From: Cordylochernes scorpioides
Taxonomy: Eukaryota; Arthropoda; Arachnida; Pseudoscorpiones; Chernetidae
Assembly (NCBI GenBank): GCA_030710605.1
Contig: CP092870.1
Coordinates: 98,236,592 to 98,300,591 of the forward strand
Direction: 5' to 3'
Length of the DNA: 64,000 bases
Below the pieces are notes generated by a model, which was not told where the DNA came from, did not search any database, and saw nothing but the letters and a program-made list of their open reading frames with translations. The position numbers were made by a program, and so were the translations under genes. Positions 1 to 9,213 of this stretch are shown piece by piece (the first letter of the stretch is position 1; each line of letters starts with the position of its first letter).

Positions 1-898
1 CATTCGCAAAGTGCTTGCCTCCAAGGTGCCACTTGAGTGCTGGAAAAAGATGGAAGTCGCTTGGGACAAGTTCCGGAGAATAAGGTGGATGTGTGAAAAT
101 TTCCCATTTGAAGTTTTCCATAGCCATAACTTTGCCTGCAGAGATTGTGACCTTCGCCTTTTTTGGTGCACTTTCCTCAGGCTTCTTCCACACCATGCTC
201 TGTCGTTTTGTTTCTGGAGTTGAATGATGCACCCAGCTTTCATCTCCAGTGACAATATAGGAAAACAGTTGATCTCCATCTCTTTGATGCATTTCCAGGA
301 AAGCTCGGGCTGCCTCCATCCGTTGTTGCTTGTGATTTTCCAAGAGCAAACGTGAGACCCATCTTGCGCAGACTTTGCGAAAATTCAATTGTTCCAATCG
401 AAGAGCATCCAATTTCGATTCCAGGAGGCAGTCGAATCATTATTTCGTCAATGGTGACGCGGCGATCTGCTTCCACCACATTCCGAACAGCAGCAGCGGC
501 TGCATTGTCCCGTAGCAGTAACGGGCCTGCCGCTTCGCTCGTCATCATGCACGTTTTGCCGTCCTTCTAAGAACCATGAACGCCATCGGCAAACCATTGG
601 ATGCTCATACATTCTTCACCATACACTGACACTAAATCGCGATGAATATTGACCGCAGTTTCATTTTTCGCCGTGAAAAAACGAATTACAGAACGGAGTT
701 CGCAAGTGGACACGTTCACCAGTGGTAGCTCCATGGAAACTGAAGCGCTACGGACTTGCGCGTACGAGTAGAGTGATTTTGAAGGTGACCAGCTTCCAAC
801 GCATCCTAGTGACCATTTCTTCCATACTAACTAATTTTTACAACGTTTCGTTTGCAGAAAAAAAAAAATAGGGAAACTTATTTATTGGATGGCCCTCG
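1..898 (-). mobile_element. mariner element relic with broken transposase, cut by window edge
   Basis: The right end carries a mariner-like terminal inverted repeat (reads CGAGGGCCATCCAATAAAT on the minus strand) followed by the target TA at 899-900. Reading leftward on the minus strand, recognisable transposase blocks appear in several frames: the N-terminal helix-turn-helix part (around 720-560, with ELRSVIRFFTAKNETA), a block at 548-240 with RRVTIDEIMIRLPPG, a WKKPEEKAPKK-like stretch near 210, and the block around the third catalytic Asp near 80-1 (PPYSPELVPSDFHLF, then KWHLGGKHF). The block expected around the second catalytic Asp (HDNARPH in the family) is missing, so there is an internal deletion. 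An in-frame stop near 570 and several frame changes make it a dead copy. The left end lies outside the window. Confidence 0.88.
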
Positions 899-965
899 TA
901 TTGGTCAATCAGATATTCTTAATAACCCATCCTCCCATATTTCATCAATATTATTATTCTTTTTA

Positions 966-1268
966 TTATCCCTAGTACACCTAGTATAGGCCATGATAGT
1001 CATGGTGGGTAGTAGTTGATGACTGCCTTTTACTGTAAGTGTACCACATGTCTATGCATGTGGAAATCAATTCGACATTTAAACTTACAAGTATGCCAGA
1101 ACCCCGTTACTTGCACTCACTGGTGGGGTTGGACTTTTACATGAATCGGAGGCCATTGGAACATTTTATTATTATTTTTTTTTTAAAGTGTCCAATACGG
1201 GATTCGATCCTAGTTCATGGCTGTCTGAAACCGACGGTTTATACCATTGCTCTACCGACCTCAACATT
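966..1268 (-). repeat. tRNA-derived SINE, family 1 (full copy)
   Basis: On the minus strand this begins with a tRNA-like head (A-box-like GGTGGACGAG... and B-box GGATCGAATCCC in related copies), followed by a body ending near a CATGATTATCATGG-type palindrome. Related copies lie at 7502-7650, 24302-24392, 29205-29445, 32233-32480, 50573-50860, 51655-52105 and 62185-62560. The head resembles a class II tRNA (Ser/Leu type), an inference from the GGACGAGTGG-like A box. The spacing of A and B boxes and copy number support a Pol III-transcribed SINE. Confidence 0.75.
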
Positions 1269-1344
1269 AAGATAAACAGCTCAGAAGATATATAAATGTA
1301 CCAAAACATTAGATTCACAATCCTGAACTATTTTTGTGATATTT

Positions 1345-1455
1345 TAATAATGAAACTTCCTACTGCTCTCACTTCAATGATAAAATATTGGAAGGACCCT
1401 GCTAATCAATGGAGAACTCTCCCAGCGGTTTCGCCAGTTTATATCACAGGCCTTC
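1345..1455 (+). repeat. GAGGGC-type short repeat (MITE fragment)
   Basis: Diverged copy of a repeat found about 18 times in this window. Its core reads CTTACTGCGATGAAAAA, then GGGAGGGCTTGGCTCATCAG, then CCCTCCCAGCGGTTTCGCC. Fuller copies (6203-6909, 49042-49232, 63402-63775) have inverted terminal repeats, so this is best read as a non-autonomous DNA transposon. Confidence 0.6.
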
Positions 1456-1714
1456 TTAATATTTTATCATTACAGTAAAAGGCGCAGTAAAGGGAATCAT
1501 GTTTAATTTCAAGAAAGAATGAAAAATTTGCACATGAATAGGATACCAAGCTTGTAGAGCATATCATGATGATTGTCATGATAATATCCAATGCATTCTT
1601 GGAGGGAATTCTTGTTGGAGGTATTTAAAGCATGGACAAAATCATTGATGATGAGACAGATCTTTCCACTTCTTTTCCTTTTGCAGAAAGGACAGTTGGA
1701 AATGTCTTATTATA

Positions 1715-1767
1715 ATTCCTTACTGCGCCCATACTGGAATGACAAAATATTGGAAGGGCCTGGCTCA
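1715..1767 (+). repeat. GAGGGC-type repeat, left half split by Helitron
   Basis: The repeat runs to GGCCTGGCTCA at 1767 and resumes as TCAGT at 2342, on the far side of the Helitron. This is the pre-insertion site of the Helitron at 1768-2341. Confidence 0.65.
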
Positions 1768-2341
1768 TCCCTATATATATATAAATGAATGTATGTGTGT
1801 GTGTGTGTGTCCTTTATGCCTGACCAAACCACTCATTGGAACGCCATGAAACTTTGGGAAGTTATTTAGTATAGTACTGGGAAGGTTTCTAGCAAATAAA
1901 ATTTTTGAAATAACTTTTCGCCTAAAAATAATCAAGATAAATATTCTAATTTATCTGTTATAAAATTCAACAATCTGCTCTAAATATTATCATGATTACG
2001 ATGATTTTGTAATGTAGAAAATTAGGAAAGACAAAATTCAGGATGACACGGCAATTTATTTGAGACAAGAATAATGATACAATTCCAAGGCAAGATACTA
2101 TTTCTTTAACTTCCAATTACCTAGAGAACCAATTAATATTGATTTTATTCAACTTATCGAGTATTTTTCAAGGGGACTGGGGAAAAATGTTCACTTTATC
2201 TAGAGATTCAAATTACGAGTTTCAAATTATCAAAATATATCTTTTTTTTTAAATAAGTTTATAGAGAATTGTTTTAACAAATGTTCGTTAGACAAACCTT
2301 TACTCGGGTAAAACCCGGGCGAAGCCGGGTACATCCGCTAG
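1768..2341 (+). mobile_element. Non-autonomous Helitron, family A, complete 574 bp
   Basis: Starts TC(CC)TATATATATATAAA and ends with a GC-rich hairpin (CCCGGGCGAAGCCGGG) followed about 7 bases later by CTAG, the Helitron 3' signature. It sits between A (1767) and T (2342), the canonical Helitron target, without target duplication. No Rep/helicase ORF is present, so it needs a helper in trans. The interior (about 2010-2200) includes a segment with GACAAAATTCAGGATGACA that also occurs in LTR family 2 of this window, so it probably captured LTR sequence. Related copies are at 22466-23215 and 23411-24178. Confidence 0.88.
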
Positions 2342-2568
2342 TCAGTAATATAAAGAAAGATTCTGATTTCTTGTCAATCTTATATAGCATCATTCTCTTT
2401 CGGGAAAACTCTCCAATAAGATGGAGAATTGGATCTTTGTAAGGACTTTGTGGAATAGAAGATGTCAAGTATTGAGATAAACTGATAATATTTCTGTGAT
2501 CTTCTACTGACTCAAATTACCTTTACCTAAATATCATCATCAAATTAGCGCCGTCTATCGCTGAATCA

Positions 2569-2650
2569 GTCTGGAGATTAAAATGCCGAAACCGCTGGGA
2601 GAGTTCACCAATGATGAGCCATACCCTTTCTCTCTCAATTTTTTTATCAT
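2569..2650 (-). repeat. GAGGGC-type repeat fragment
   Basis: Minus-strand copy with the recognisable CGAAACCGCTGGGAGAG...TGATGAGCCA segment. Immediately upstream (2546-2564) is a TAGCGCCGTCTATCGCTGA motif related to the recurring AGATGGCGC motif. Confidence 0.6.
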
Positions 2651-2694
2651 TGTAGTATAAATATAGAACTGTATAAATAGGTTTGAATTATATG

Positions 2695-2900
2695 ACACTC
2701 ATGGAGACAAAACTTAAGGAAGTTGTACCTTTCAGAATTTATATCAGAAATAAGTCAATAACTCTGAAAGATATTACAGTGACCTTTATTGAAGACACAC
2801 GAGATGACTAAGTATGGACAAAATTACCTGTCTCCTTCAAAAAAAAAAAAAAAAAATAGGCGATATCAAAACGTTTCCTCAAGTCTTGTCCTCGAGTGTA
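2695..2900 (+). mobile_element. CACTCATGG-type MITE
   Basis: About 205 bp, with inverted ends: left ACACTCATGGAGACAAAACT and right (reverse complement) ACACTCGAGGACAAGACTTG. The interior contains TCGGGATTCAGACAATAACT-like sequence in sister copies, a CTTTATTGAAGACACACGAG block and an internal A-tract. Other copies are at 32752-32976, 43181-43345, 46970-47120, 51828-52004, 52456-52668, 52908-53055, 54117-54348 and 56529-56715. TA is plausible as the target, which suggests a Tc1/mariner-type MITE. Confidence 0.75.
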
Positions 2901-3018
2901 TTTAAAAAGAAAAATTAGTGGCAAAAAATAAAATAAAAAACAATCAATATAATTTTAAATCTCTTCGGCTGTTTCAATGCTCTCTCCTCCCGTAGGATGT
3001 TATAAAATCGAAGCCGCC

Positions 3019-3062
3019 CCTGTACTGATGAAGGGCCATAGTCCGAAACCATAGTATACGGG
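3019..3062 (+). ncRNA. Hammerhead ribozyme motif, family P1, in Penelope-like end
   Basis: Stem I: CCTGTA (3019-3024) pairs with TACGGG (3057-3062), six pairs including one G-U. Core CTGATGA occupies 3025-3031, stem II is GGGC-CATA-GTCC (3033-3044), GAAA is 3045-3048, and a short stem III AC-CATA-GT (3048-3055) precedes A at 3056, the expected cleavage base. One extra A (3032) sits between the core and stem II. Minimal hammerheads with a very short stem III are known from Penelope-like retroelements. The downstream sequence (TTGTTGG... AACTGGTGTTGTGGCTT) recurs beside the sister motifs at 25742-25786 and 48801-48846. Confidence 0.75.
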
Positions 3063-3421
3063 TTGTTGGTTTTCTGAGTTTAGCAAAACTGGTGTTGTGG
3101 CTTATTCTTTGATCTGAATCCGAACATTCTCTCTGCTCAGAATTATCAACAAAATGTTTTAGCTTGGTGCGTTTTTATAAGGGAGAGAAAATTCTTTGTC
3201 TAAAGTCATCGCCTATTTCCCTACAAACCTTTAACAAAGTTTATGTATGTAATACATTTAATCCTTTAATTTTTAATCTCTTATTTCTCGATATATGCAA
3301 ATACGTGACGCTTTACGTGTATTTAGGAAATCGTATATGTATATAAGTAGAAATAGGGATTCAAAATAATCATTTCCCTGAGTGACAGGAAATCATTGAA
3401 ACATCGGGAATTAAATAAATA

Positions 3422-3701
3422 CACCTATCCCCCGATTTACACGGTACTTGTTTTACACGTTTTCGCTTTTATACGGTTTTCCAAATAAGTTTTTTTTTGT
3501 TTGTTTTTATCGCACTATACTAAATGCTACTGTGATTGAACACATGCGCTGTGTACACATCTCACGAGGAATCCCGAGCTTATGTGCTGACTTGCTGCAC
3601 ACGCACACTGTGTGTGTATTTCTAATTTAAAAAAAAAAATAATTTTCGATTTACACGTTTTTCTCAGGAACGTATCTACCGTGTAAATCGGGGGATAGGT
3701 G
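3422..3701. mobile_element. pogo/Tigger-like MITE with CACCTATCCCCC ends
   Basis: 280 bp bounded by TA on both sides (3420-3421 and 3702-3703). Inverted ends read CACCTATCCCCCGATTTACA on the left and the exact reverse complement on the right, followed by CGGTA on each side. No coding capacity. The CCCCCGATTTACACGG motif resembles TcMar-Tigger termini; the class assignment is inference from the TIR and the TA target. Confidence 0.82.
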
Positions 3702-3703
3702 TA

Positions 3704-6094
3704 ATTGGTTGATGTTGATGTGTTTTTTTCCAAACCAACTTTCAACCAACAAATGACCAACAAAAATAAAAATTATTGTTACATCAGAACTCCATCATAA
3801 GAAATTTTCCAAATATACATATTGACACACCGATGGTCCTTTCTGGAGTTGGTCTCTTCATGTTAGATGAGGAAAGTTAGACTTTGTTGGTTCTTTTAAA
3901 ATGGTCGCTTAGAGAGGTAGGTCTTTAATGGAATATCCTCTCTCTCTCTCTGTTATATACATTCTTAATACTTCTTACCATATTTACATATAGCATCAAT
4001 ATATGCAAATTTTATATAAAATTTGCATGTCATCCTGATTATTTGCATATTTTATGCTCATATAACTTGCAAGATATTTTTGTTGTTGTCAAATAAGTTT
4101 TAATTGAAATAGTTATAAAACGTTAAATAGTTATAAGCTCTTAATAATTTTATTTATAATTTACTACTGTTACGATAGAAGATCAACAAATAGACAAAAT
4201 AAACATTTAATACATGTAGAAATGAAAAAAAAAGTATAAAATTTCTATAGGACATTTAGTTGTCTTTGATGTTTAGCATATTGAAGGCGATTCTAATTAT
4301 TTGGTTATCTCAGTTTTATGTGGAATCTTGATCTGTTAAGATTCTATTCTTAAAGTACTGTAGATAATTTATCTTGGTGAATGAAGGAATTCTAACCGAA
4401 GTTAACCAATCATCAGAGGTATTGTAAATTGAACACAAAGCTTTCGAACAGCTCTCTTCTGTACGTATAAATCTAGGCTAGACGGGAACCTGGAGACACT
4501 GCTGTAGGAGAACAGATATTAGAATTCACGTAATCCAAAAAATGCTTTTACTTTTGTCTTATCGATTTTAGTCAAATTTTCGTGTTTTTTTGTTGTTGTT
4601 TTTTTTTAATGAAACATCGAGTATATTTTTTCATCTACGACATATATTGGTAACTATACTTTATACTACGGGTAGTTGGCGACTTGTGTACGCTACAGTA
4701 GAACCTCCATGAGAGTACATTCCTGCTAGTGGACACCTCTCTACATAGGACAGCTTTCATCGCCAAAATTACCATTTTTTCCATATAGCTGCTCTCCAGT
4801 ACACCTCTTTCTAAAATATATTTTAACTCTACAACTAGGTGTTGTCTTTTAGATATTTGTCTACGATTTTGCATATAGGCTCTTATATTGGATAGTTGGA
4901 GGTTTCCGGGTTATGACTTATAATAAATTGTACAGTACTTGTTGTTCATTTGGTTAACTCATGTTACTGGAGCATGGTAAAGTCGCCAAATACCCCGATA
5001 CTGTACTTGGAATAAAAGATAAAGAAACGTAAGAATAGAAAAGCTAAATAGGCCATGTGTGCTACCCTAAGTACAGTATTAAATTAAAAAAGCATATATT
5101 AAATTTAAAAAATGTAATTACCAATATTTCAGTTGACTAAACGCCAATCTTTTTAAAAGTATTCAGCCAAAAAGCTTTTAGACCAACTGAAATATTGATA
5201 AATAACTTTTTTTAAAATCCAATATAGGCTCTTTTTAATTAAAGATCTATAAGTCGATTGTTCAATTTTCAATAAGTGCAGTATGTAAATAATAAATTTG
5301 CATACCATTGTTTAGATCGAAGTCATTATACCCATTCATATGGCTAAAACCTCCATTTTCTGACATTTTAAAATTTATTTTTACGAAACGAAAAAAAAAG
5401 AAAAATTTAAAAGCTCATTCTCTTATCTTAATACAAACAATAATATTTTGAAGAGGATGATGATAAATTTAATTACAACAGAGTATTGCTATTTTTAAAT
5501 TTTAAAAATAATATAACCATAAGTAATTCTTAAAATTAAAGATACTTCGGCCAGTAAATCTTTTTTTATTGTCTCGACATTTCGACAAAAATCTTTTGTC
5601 AGGAGCGAAATATATTTACGGGGCTGCTAACCAGAATGGATGATTTTTGAGCCCAAAGTATGGCCATTTTCACGTGTTATAACATTTATAAATTAACTAA
5701 ATTGCATACTAATTCTTGTACATATTTCAAATTATATTTCTTTTCTTTCTATGTTTAGTTTACCTTTAAATTGCAAGTGTACCTAGTGGGACATAGCGCT
5801 CAAGTAGAAATAAAAATAAAGATGTTATAGCATTTATTCTATGAAATTATTTATAATTTGCATAAATGTGACACGTGGTAAATATGTTTGAATTTATTTC
5901 TCTCATAGATTTAGCGTGTGACTAAAGAATATCTCAAAATTAACACAAGAAATATAATTATAAGAAAAATTCATCTCCTGATATTAAAACTAAAAGTGCT
6001 GATGGCTTGCGCCATTTGTCAGAATAAATATCAACCAATCGTTGGATTATTCCAGAAAAGCATGAGAAAGAAGCATAAGAAAACAATCCAATAC
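3704..6094. other. AT-rich stretch with decayed repeat pieces, no gene seen
   Basis: Holds microsatellite-like CT runs (3940), a diverged piece at 4693-4860 starting ACAGTAGAACCTCCATGAG that resembles pogo-type ends (a similar piece is reversed at 33410-33555), an imperfect inverted pair at 5110-5225 (AATATTTCAGTTG... CAACTGAAATATT) of the Penelope-like P5 type, and a decayed P3-type motif on the minus strand at 5560-5605. No ORF looks conserved. Confidence 0.5.
5560..5605 (-). ncRNA. Decayed hammerhead-like motif, family P3
   Basis: Minus strand reads CTCCTGAC, then AAAAGATTTTTGTCGAAATG and TCGAGAC. Compared with the intact copy at 24966-25008, the bases completing the CUGACGA core and the first arm of stem II are deleted, so it should not fold into an active ribozyme. 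Confidence 0.5.
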
Positions 6095-6180
6095 AATAGT
6101 CGGTCGATGAGACCGTGGATGATTCCCGACAGTCACGAACCGGGATTGAATCCCGCTTTTAATTTAGTTTAATATGTGAA
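6095..6180 (+). repeat. SINE family 2, 5' tRNA-like head
   Basis: Head with GTCGGTCGATGAGACCG..., CCCGACAGTCACGAACCGG and GATTGAATCCCG (B-box-like), followed by the TTAATATGTGAATAACCTTC body start. A better copy is at 59440-59625 and a reversed one at 14638-14815. This copy stops at the foldback element beginning at 6203. Confidence 0.65.
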
Positions 6181-6202
6181 TAACCTTCACATATATTATT
6201 TA

Positions 6203-6909
6203 ATTATAAAACTATTTTAGTGACGTATTATTATTTTTAAAATAAAACAATTTCTACTGTCCTTACTGCGATGAAAAAATTAAAGGGAGGGCCTGGCTCA
6301 TCAGTGGTGAACCCTCCCAGCGGTTTCGCCAGTTTAATCTACCATACCGCTGTTATATTGCATTTTTGGAACTTCCTTTTATAGGTGACCGTTGTAAGAA
6401 TCTTGGAATGGGTATTTTAGAAGAACTATGGACATAAGCTTTTAGGACAGCAGAATTAAATATAATTATAAATATATAATATGCTTCGAGCAATCGCTCT
6501 TCCGCAAATATAAAATTGTGTCTTTTATTAGAACAATAATGTTATGATTTACTAGAGCGCCATCTGTTATCAAATTAAAAACTATTTTAGTGGCGTATTA
6601 TTCTTTTTAAAATAAAACAATTTCTACTGTCCTTACTGCGATGAAAAAATTAAAGGGAGGGCCTGGCTCATCAGTGGTTTCCAAGATTCTTACAACGGTC
6701 ACCTATAAAAGGAAGTTCCAAAAATGCAATATAACAGCGGTATGGTAGATTAAACTGGCGAAACCGCTGGGAGGGTTCACCACTGATGAGCCAGGCCCTC
6801 CCTTTAATTTTTTCATCGCAGTAAGGACAGTAGAAATTGTTTTATTTTAAAAAGAATAATACGCCACTAAAAATAGTTTTATAATTTGATAACAGATGGC
6901 GCTCTAGTA
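6203..6909. mobile_element. Foldback element: three GAGGGC-type copies, about 205 bp inverted arms
   Basis: A forward copy (6203-6406), a spacer (6407-6550), a second truncated forward copy (6551-6680) and an inverted full copy (6681-6909). The arms 6203-6406 and 6681-6887 are almost perfect reverse complements; 6551-6680 also pairs with 6781-6909. Both outer ends of the inner pair carry AGATGGCGCTCTAG. The spacer (ACTATGGACATAAGCTTTTA) matches the inner part of the full-length element at 63402-63775, so the structure arose from inverted insertion of full-length copies. No coding capacity. Confidence 0.8.
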
Positions 6910-6924
6910 AAACATATATTATTT

Positions 6925-7000
6925 ACTGTTTCAATTATCATGAACTAGGTTGCTCTTGTTGAGCGGTACCTATTAATGTGATTTTGAACCAGTGATATAT
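6925..7000 (+). repeat. SINE family 2, 3' tail fragment
   Basis: Carries CATGAACTAGGTTGCTCTTG and GAGCGGTACCTATTAATGTG, the tail seen also at 59560-59620 and, reversed, at 14640-14700. Just downstream (7009-7030) is CAGATGGCGAAAGCCATCAG, a small palindrome with the recurring AGATGGCG motif. Confidence 0.6.
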
Positions 7001-7410
7001 TTATTTCGACAGATGGCGAAAGCCATCAGCAACTTTTAGTTACACGTCAGTAGAGATGCCTTTTTTCCTAATTCATCCACATGATCTCAGCATAATTTCA
7101 CTCTTTTGAACTATAATTTTAGTATAGAAAATCACAGATTTCGAATTTTAAAATTGTATTTTTTGTTTTTCATGAAGTCATACACACTGTATAGAGTCCT
7201 GTACGGACTAGCCAATCGGGTAAATGGTATCAAAAACTTCACAGTTTAAATACATATTCAAATAAAAAAGGCATACCTGAATATGTTAATATGTTTGTTT
7301 TGATTATTTTCAACTTAATAATTTGGGTAAAGATTCTTAAAATAGTTGCAAAGGTTTAAACAAGATATACCAATCAGGATAATTGTAAAAAGTTCCTTTA
7401 TTAAGGTAAA

Positions 7411-7443
7411 ATGGCAAGTTTTCAAGTGTTAGCTCATCATCAG
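7411..7443 (-). ncRNA. Hammerhead-like motif, family P7 (weak stem II)
   Basis: Minus strand: CTGATGA core (7437-7443), a poorly paired stem II region, then GAAAACTTGCC. A related sequence without an intact core is at 40650-40684 on the minus strand. It looks like a diverged Penelope-type motif; activity is doubtful. Confidence 0.4.
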
Positions 7444-7501
7444 GTTAATTATTTTGCAAACACCTTTATATACAAGTATATTGAGTTAAGTTTTTTTTGT
7501 T

Positions 7502-7650
7502 TATTCCTTAGTACACGTGGTACAGGCCATGATAATCATGGTGGATAAAAGTAGGCGACTGTTTTTACTGTAAGTGCACCACATGTCTACACATGTGAAA
7601 AGCAGTTCGACTTTGCACTTAAAAATGTGCCAGAGCCCCGTTAGAGTTAA
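7502..7650 (-). repeat. SINE family 1, truncated
   Basis: Shares GGTACAGGCCATGATAATCA, TGTAAGTGCACCACATGTCT and GCCAGAGCCCCGTT with the family. The tRNA-like head is missing. Confidence 0.7.
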
Positions 7651-8169
7651 GTTTTGTTAATGAGTGCATATTCAATGGATCACCTTATAACTCAAGATAC
7701 ACATTCGTTTTTTGTAATTTTCCATGAAAAATTTGCATAAAGTTTGCTGATTTCCGTTCATAAAGTTTTCAATGTTCTTCTTCATGGCTATTTTAATCTT
7801 GGGTGTTAGACTTAAAAGAAAAATTAAGTACAAAGGCGTTAGAGCGCATGATTAAAACCGTGATCATCAAAACGGGAAATTACCCGTGCAAGAAATGACT
7901 CATGTAATAATTGACTTATTTCCTGAGTTGTATGGCATGAAGCACCGTTTGAAATACCACACTGCATAATAACACTTACTTTATAATTTATGAATCAGTT
8001 AAATTCAATTTTTAATCATTAAAAAAAAACTGTTTTTTATCAAAATTTACATCTTTGACATGAATTCGCCCAATAGAAGTCAGCCTACTCTACTGTACAT
8101 ATATGGCCGCCGGACCTTCAGTCCTGGATCTTTCCAGTTGATCTCGAGGACCACTCCATCACCATTTCT
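7651..8169. other. AT-rich stretch, nothing recognised
   Basis: Sequence without a convincing ORF or a repeat match elsewhere in the window, apart from a short palindromic AACGGGAAATTACCCG at 7872. Confidence 0.4.
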
Positions 8170-8283
8170 TCAGTCACAAAGTACGCGATCTAAGTTTTCC
8201 TCGTAGATCACGAAATACGTGGTGTCGCTGAAGACCCGCTGGCGATTCTCCACCAAACTCTGCAGCGGTGGTAGAGGCGCCAT
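8170..8283 (-). CDS. Possible coding fragment, unrecognised
   Basis: A 37-residue minus-strand reading frame starting MAPLPPLQSLVENRQRVF and ending at TGA (8170-8172). It is the most GC-rich piece between the AT-rich flanks and its codon use looks protein-like, but it is short and I do not recognise a family. It could be an exon end, a captured fragment or chance. No clear splice sites were seen. Confidence 0.2.
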   Translation of the reverse strand: MAPLPPLQSLVENRQRVFSDTTYFVIYEENLDRVLCD

Positions 8284-8338
8284 GTACATTGTACATATAT
8301 ATTTTTTTTGAAAATAGAGCAATCCATAAATAAATCTT

Positions 8339-8405
8339 TAATTAAAAAGGCATATATTGGTAAAATAAATGATATTTTGATCCAATATATGCCTTTTTAA
8401 TTAAA
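8339..8405. repeat. Short palindrome, AAGGCATATATTGG type
   Basis: AAAAAGGCATATATTGG (8344) and its reverse complement CCAATATATGCCTTTTT (8380) flank about 20 bases. This is the shortened form of the P5 Penelope-like palindromes at 42601-42786 and 44018-44165. Confidence 0.6.
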
Positions 8406-8411
8406 TATATA

Positions 8412-8779
8412 TAATAAGATCCTGTCGACTCTTCTGTGATATGATCCTGTCGACTTTCAGTGTGGCATTATGATAATAATGTGGGGAGAGAGAAATAAGG
8501 AAACAACAAGTTTGGAAGATGGGACCCAGCAAACCGAGAGAGAGAGGTAGCGCGTGGGCCTGTCACTGCGTAACGCCGTCTTGTGTGGCCACCACCCCCC
8601 CCCCCCCCCCCCCCCCCCCCGACTATCTAAAAATAGTCCGGCAGGGTTCCCATCAAAGCCCCCTCCGGCATGTGGTCAGTCGTTTAAAATGGCCGTAACT
8701 TAGCTTTCTATCGACGTCTCTCTCTCGTTGACTGTAGGTTTACTTTATTATTCCTGGAAGAGCATATATTATGACATAT
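8412..8779 (+). repeat. 5' LTR of the 8.4-11.3 kb element
   Basis: Contains two GATCCTGTCGACT motifs, a CGAGAGAGAGAGGTAGCGCG stretch, a C-run at about 8590-8620 (about 30 C), ACTATCTAAAAATAGTCCGG, and ends GAGCATATATTATGACATAT. Exact ends are uncertain by up to about 20 bases, because the 3' copy is preceded by one extra unit of the CCTGTCGACTCTTCTG repeat. Confidence 0.65.
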
Positions 8780-8891
8780 GGCCCCCGTTGAAGAAGCTGA
8801 ACATGGTTTGAGTATACTTAAAGCTGGTGAAGCCAGGGATAGAGAAGTAATTTTACAGTTGAAATTAATTAAGGTTATGGTGACATAGTTT
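8778..8891 (+). CDS. Short frame at start of LTR element interior, unrecognised
   Basis: Begins MAPVEEAEHGLSILKAGE two bases after the end of the LTR and runs 37 codons to a TAG. It overlaps the putative primer-binding site, which makes real translation doubtful. A possible Gag remnant is inference only. Confidence 0.2.
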
Positions 8892-8961
8892 TATGTAAAT
8901 AAAATATTGTATAGTACACAAGTAAATATTATTTACAAGCAGTTTTACAACACCGGAGAGT

Positions 8962-9213
8962 TTGATATTTAAGGAAATTCTTGAAATTATCAAGGTTATA
9001 AAAGGCTATATACAACAAAATCTAATGTATTATAAGGGAAATGACATTGAGGAGTGTGAACAAGGAGAAGGGGAGTCACAAACACATGATGAAATTCTGG
9101 AGATCATTAAGGCTGGGGGAACTCTACACTTTAAGCTATTTTTTCAGGCGGACATGGCAAGGGGAAACTTGGCATGGGCCTTCTATGCTATAGGCGTAGA
9201 GCACGATAAATGA
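8962..9213 (+). CDS. Unrecognised short frame in LTR element interior
   Basis: 83 codons (an NTG start; no ATG opens it), rich in Glu, Ile and Lys with DEILEIIKAG repeated in spirit from the preceding frame (LSILKAG). No known motif. It may be a decayed Gag piece or chance. Confidence 0.2.
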   Translation: MIFKEILEIIKVIKGYIQQNLMYYKGNDIEECEQGEGESQTHDEILEIIKAGGTLHFKLFFQADMARGNLAWAFYAIGVEHDK

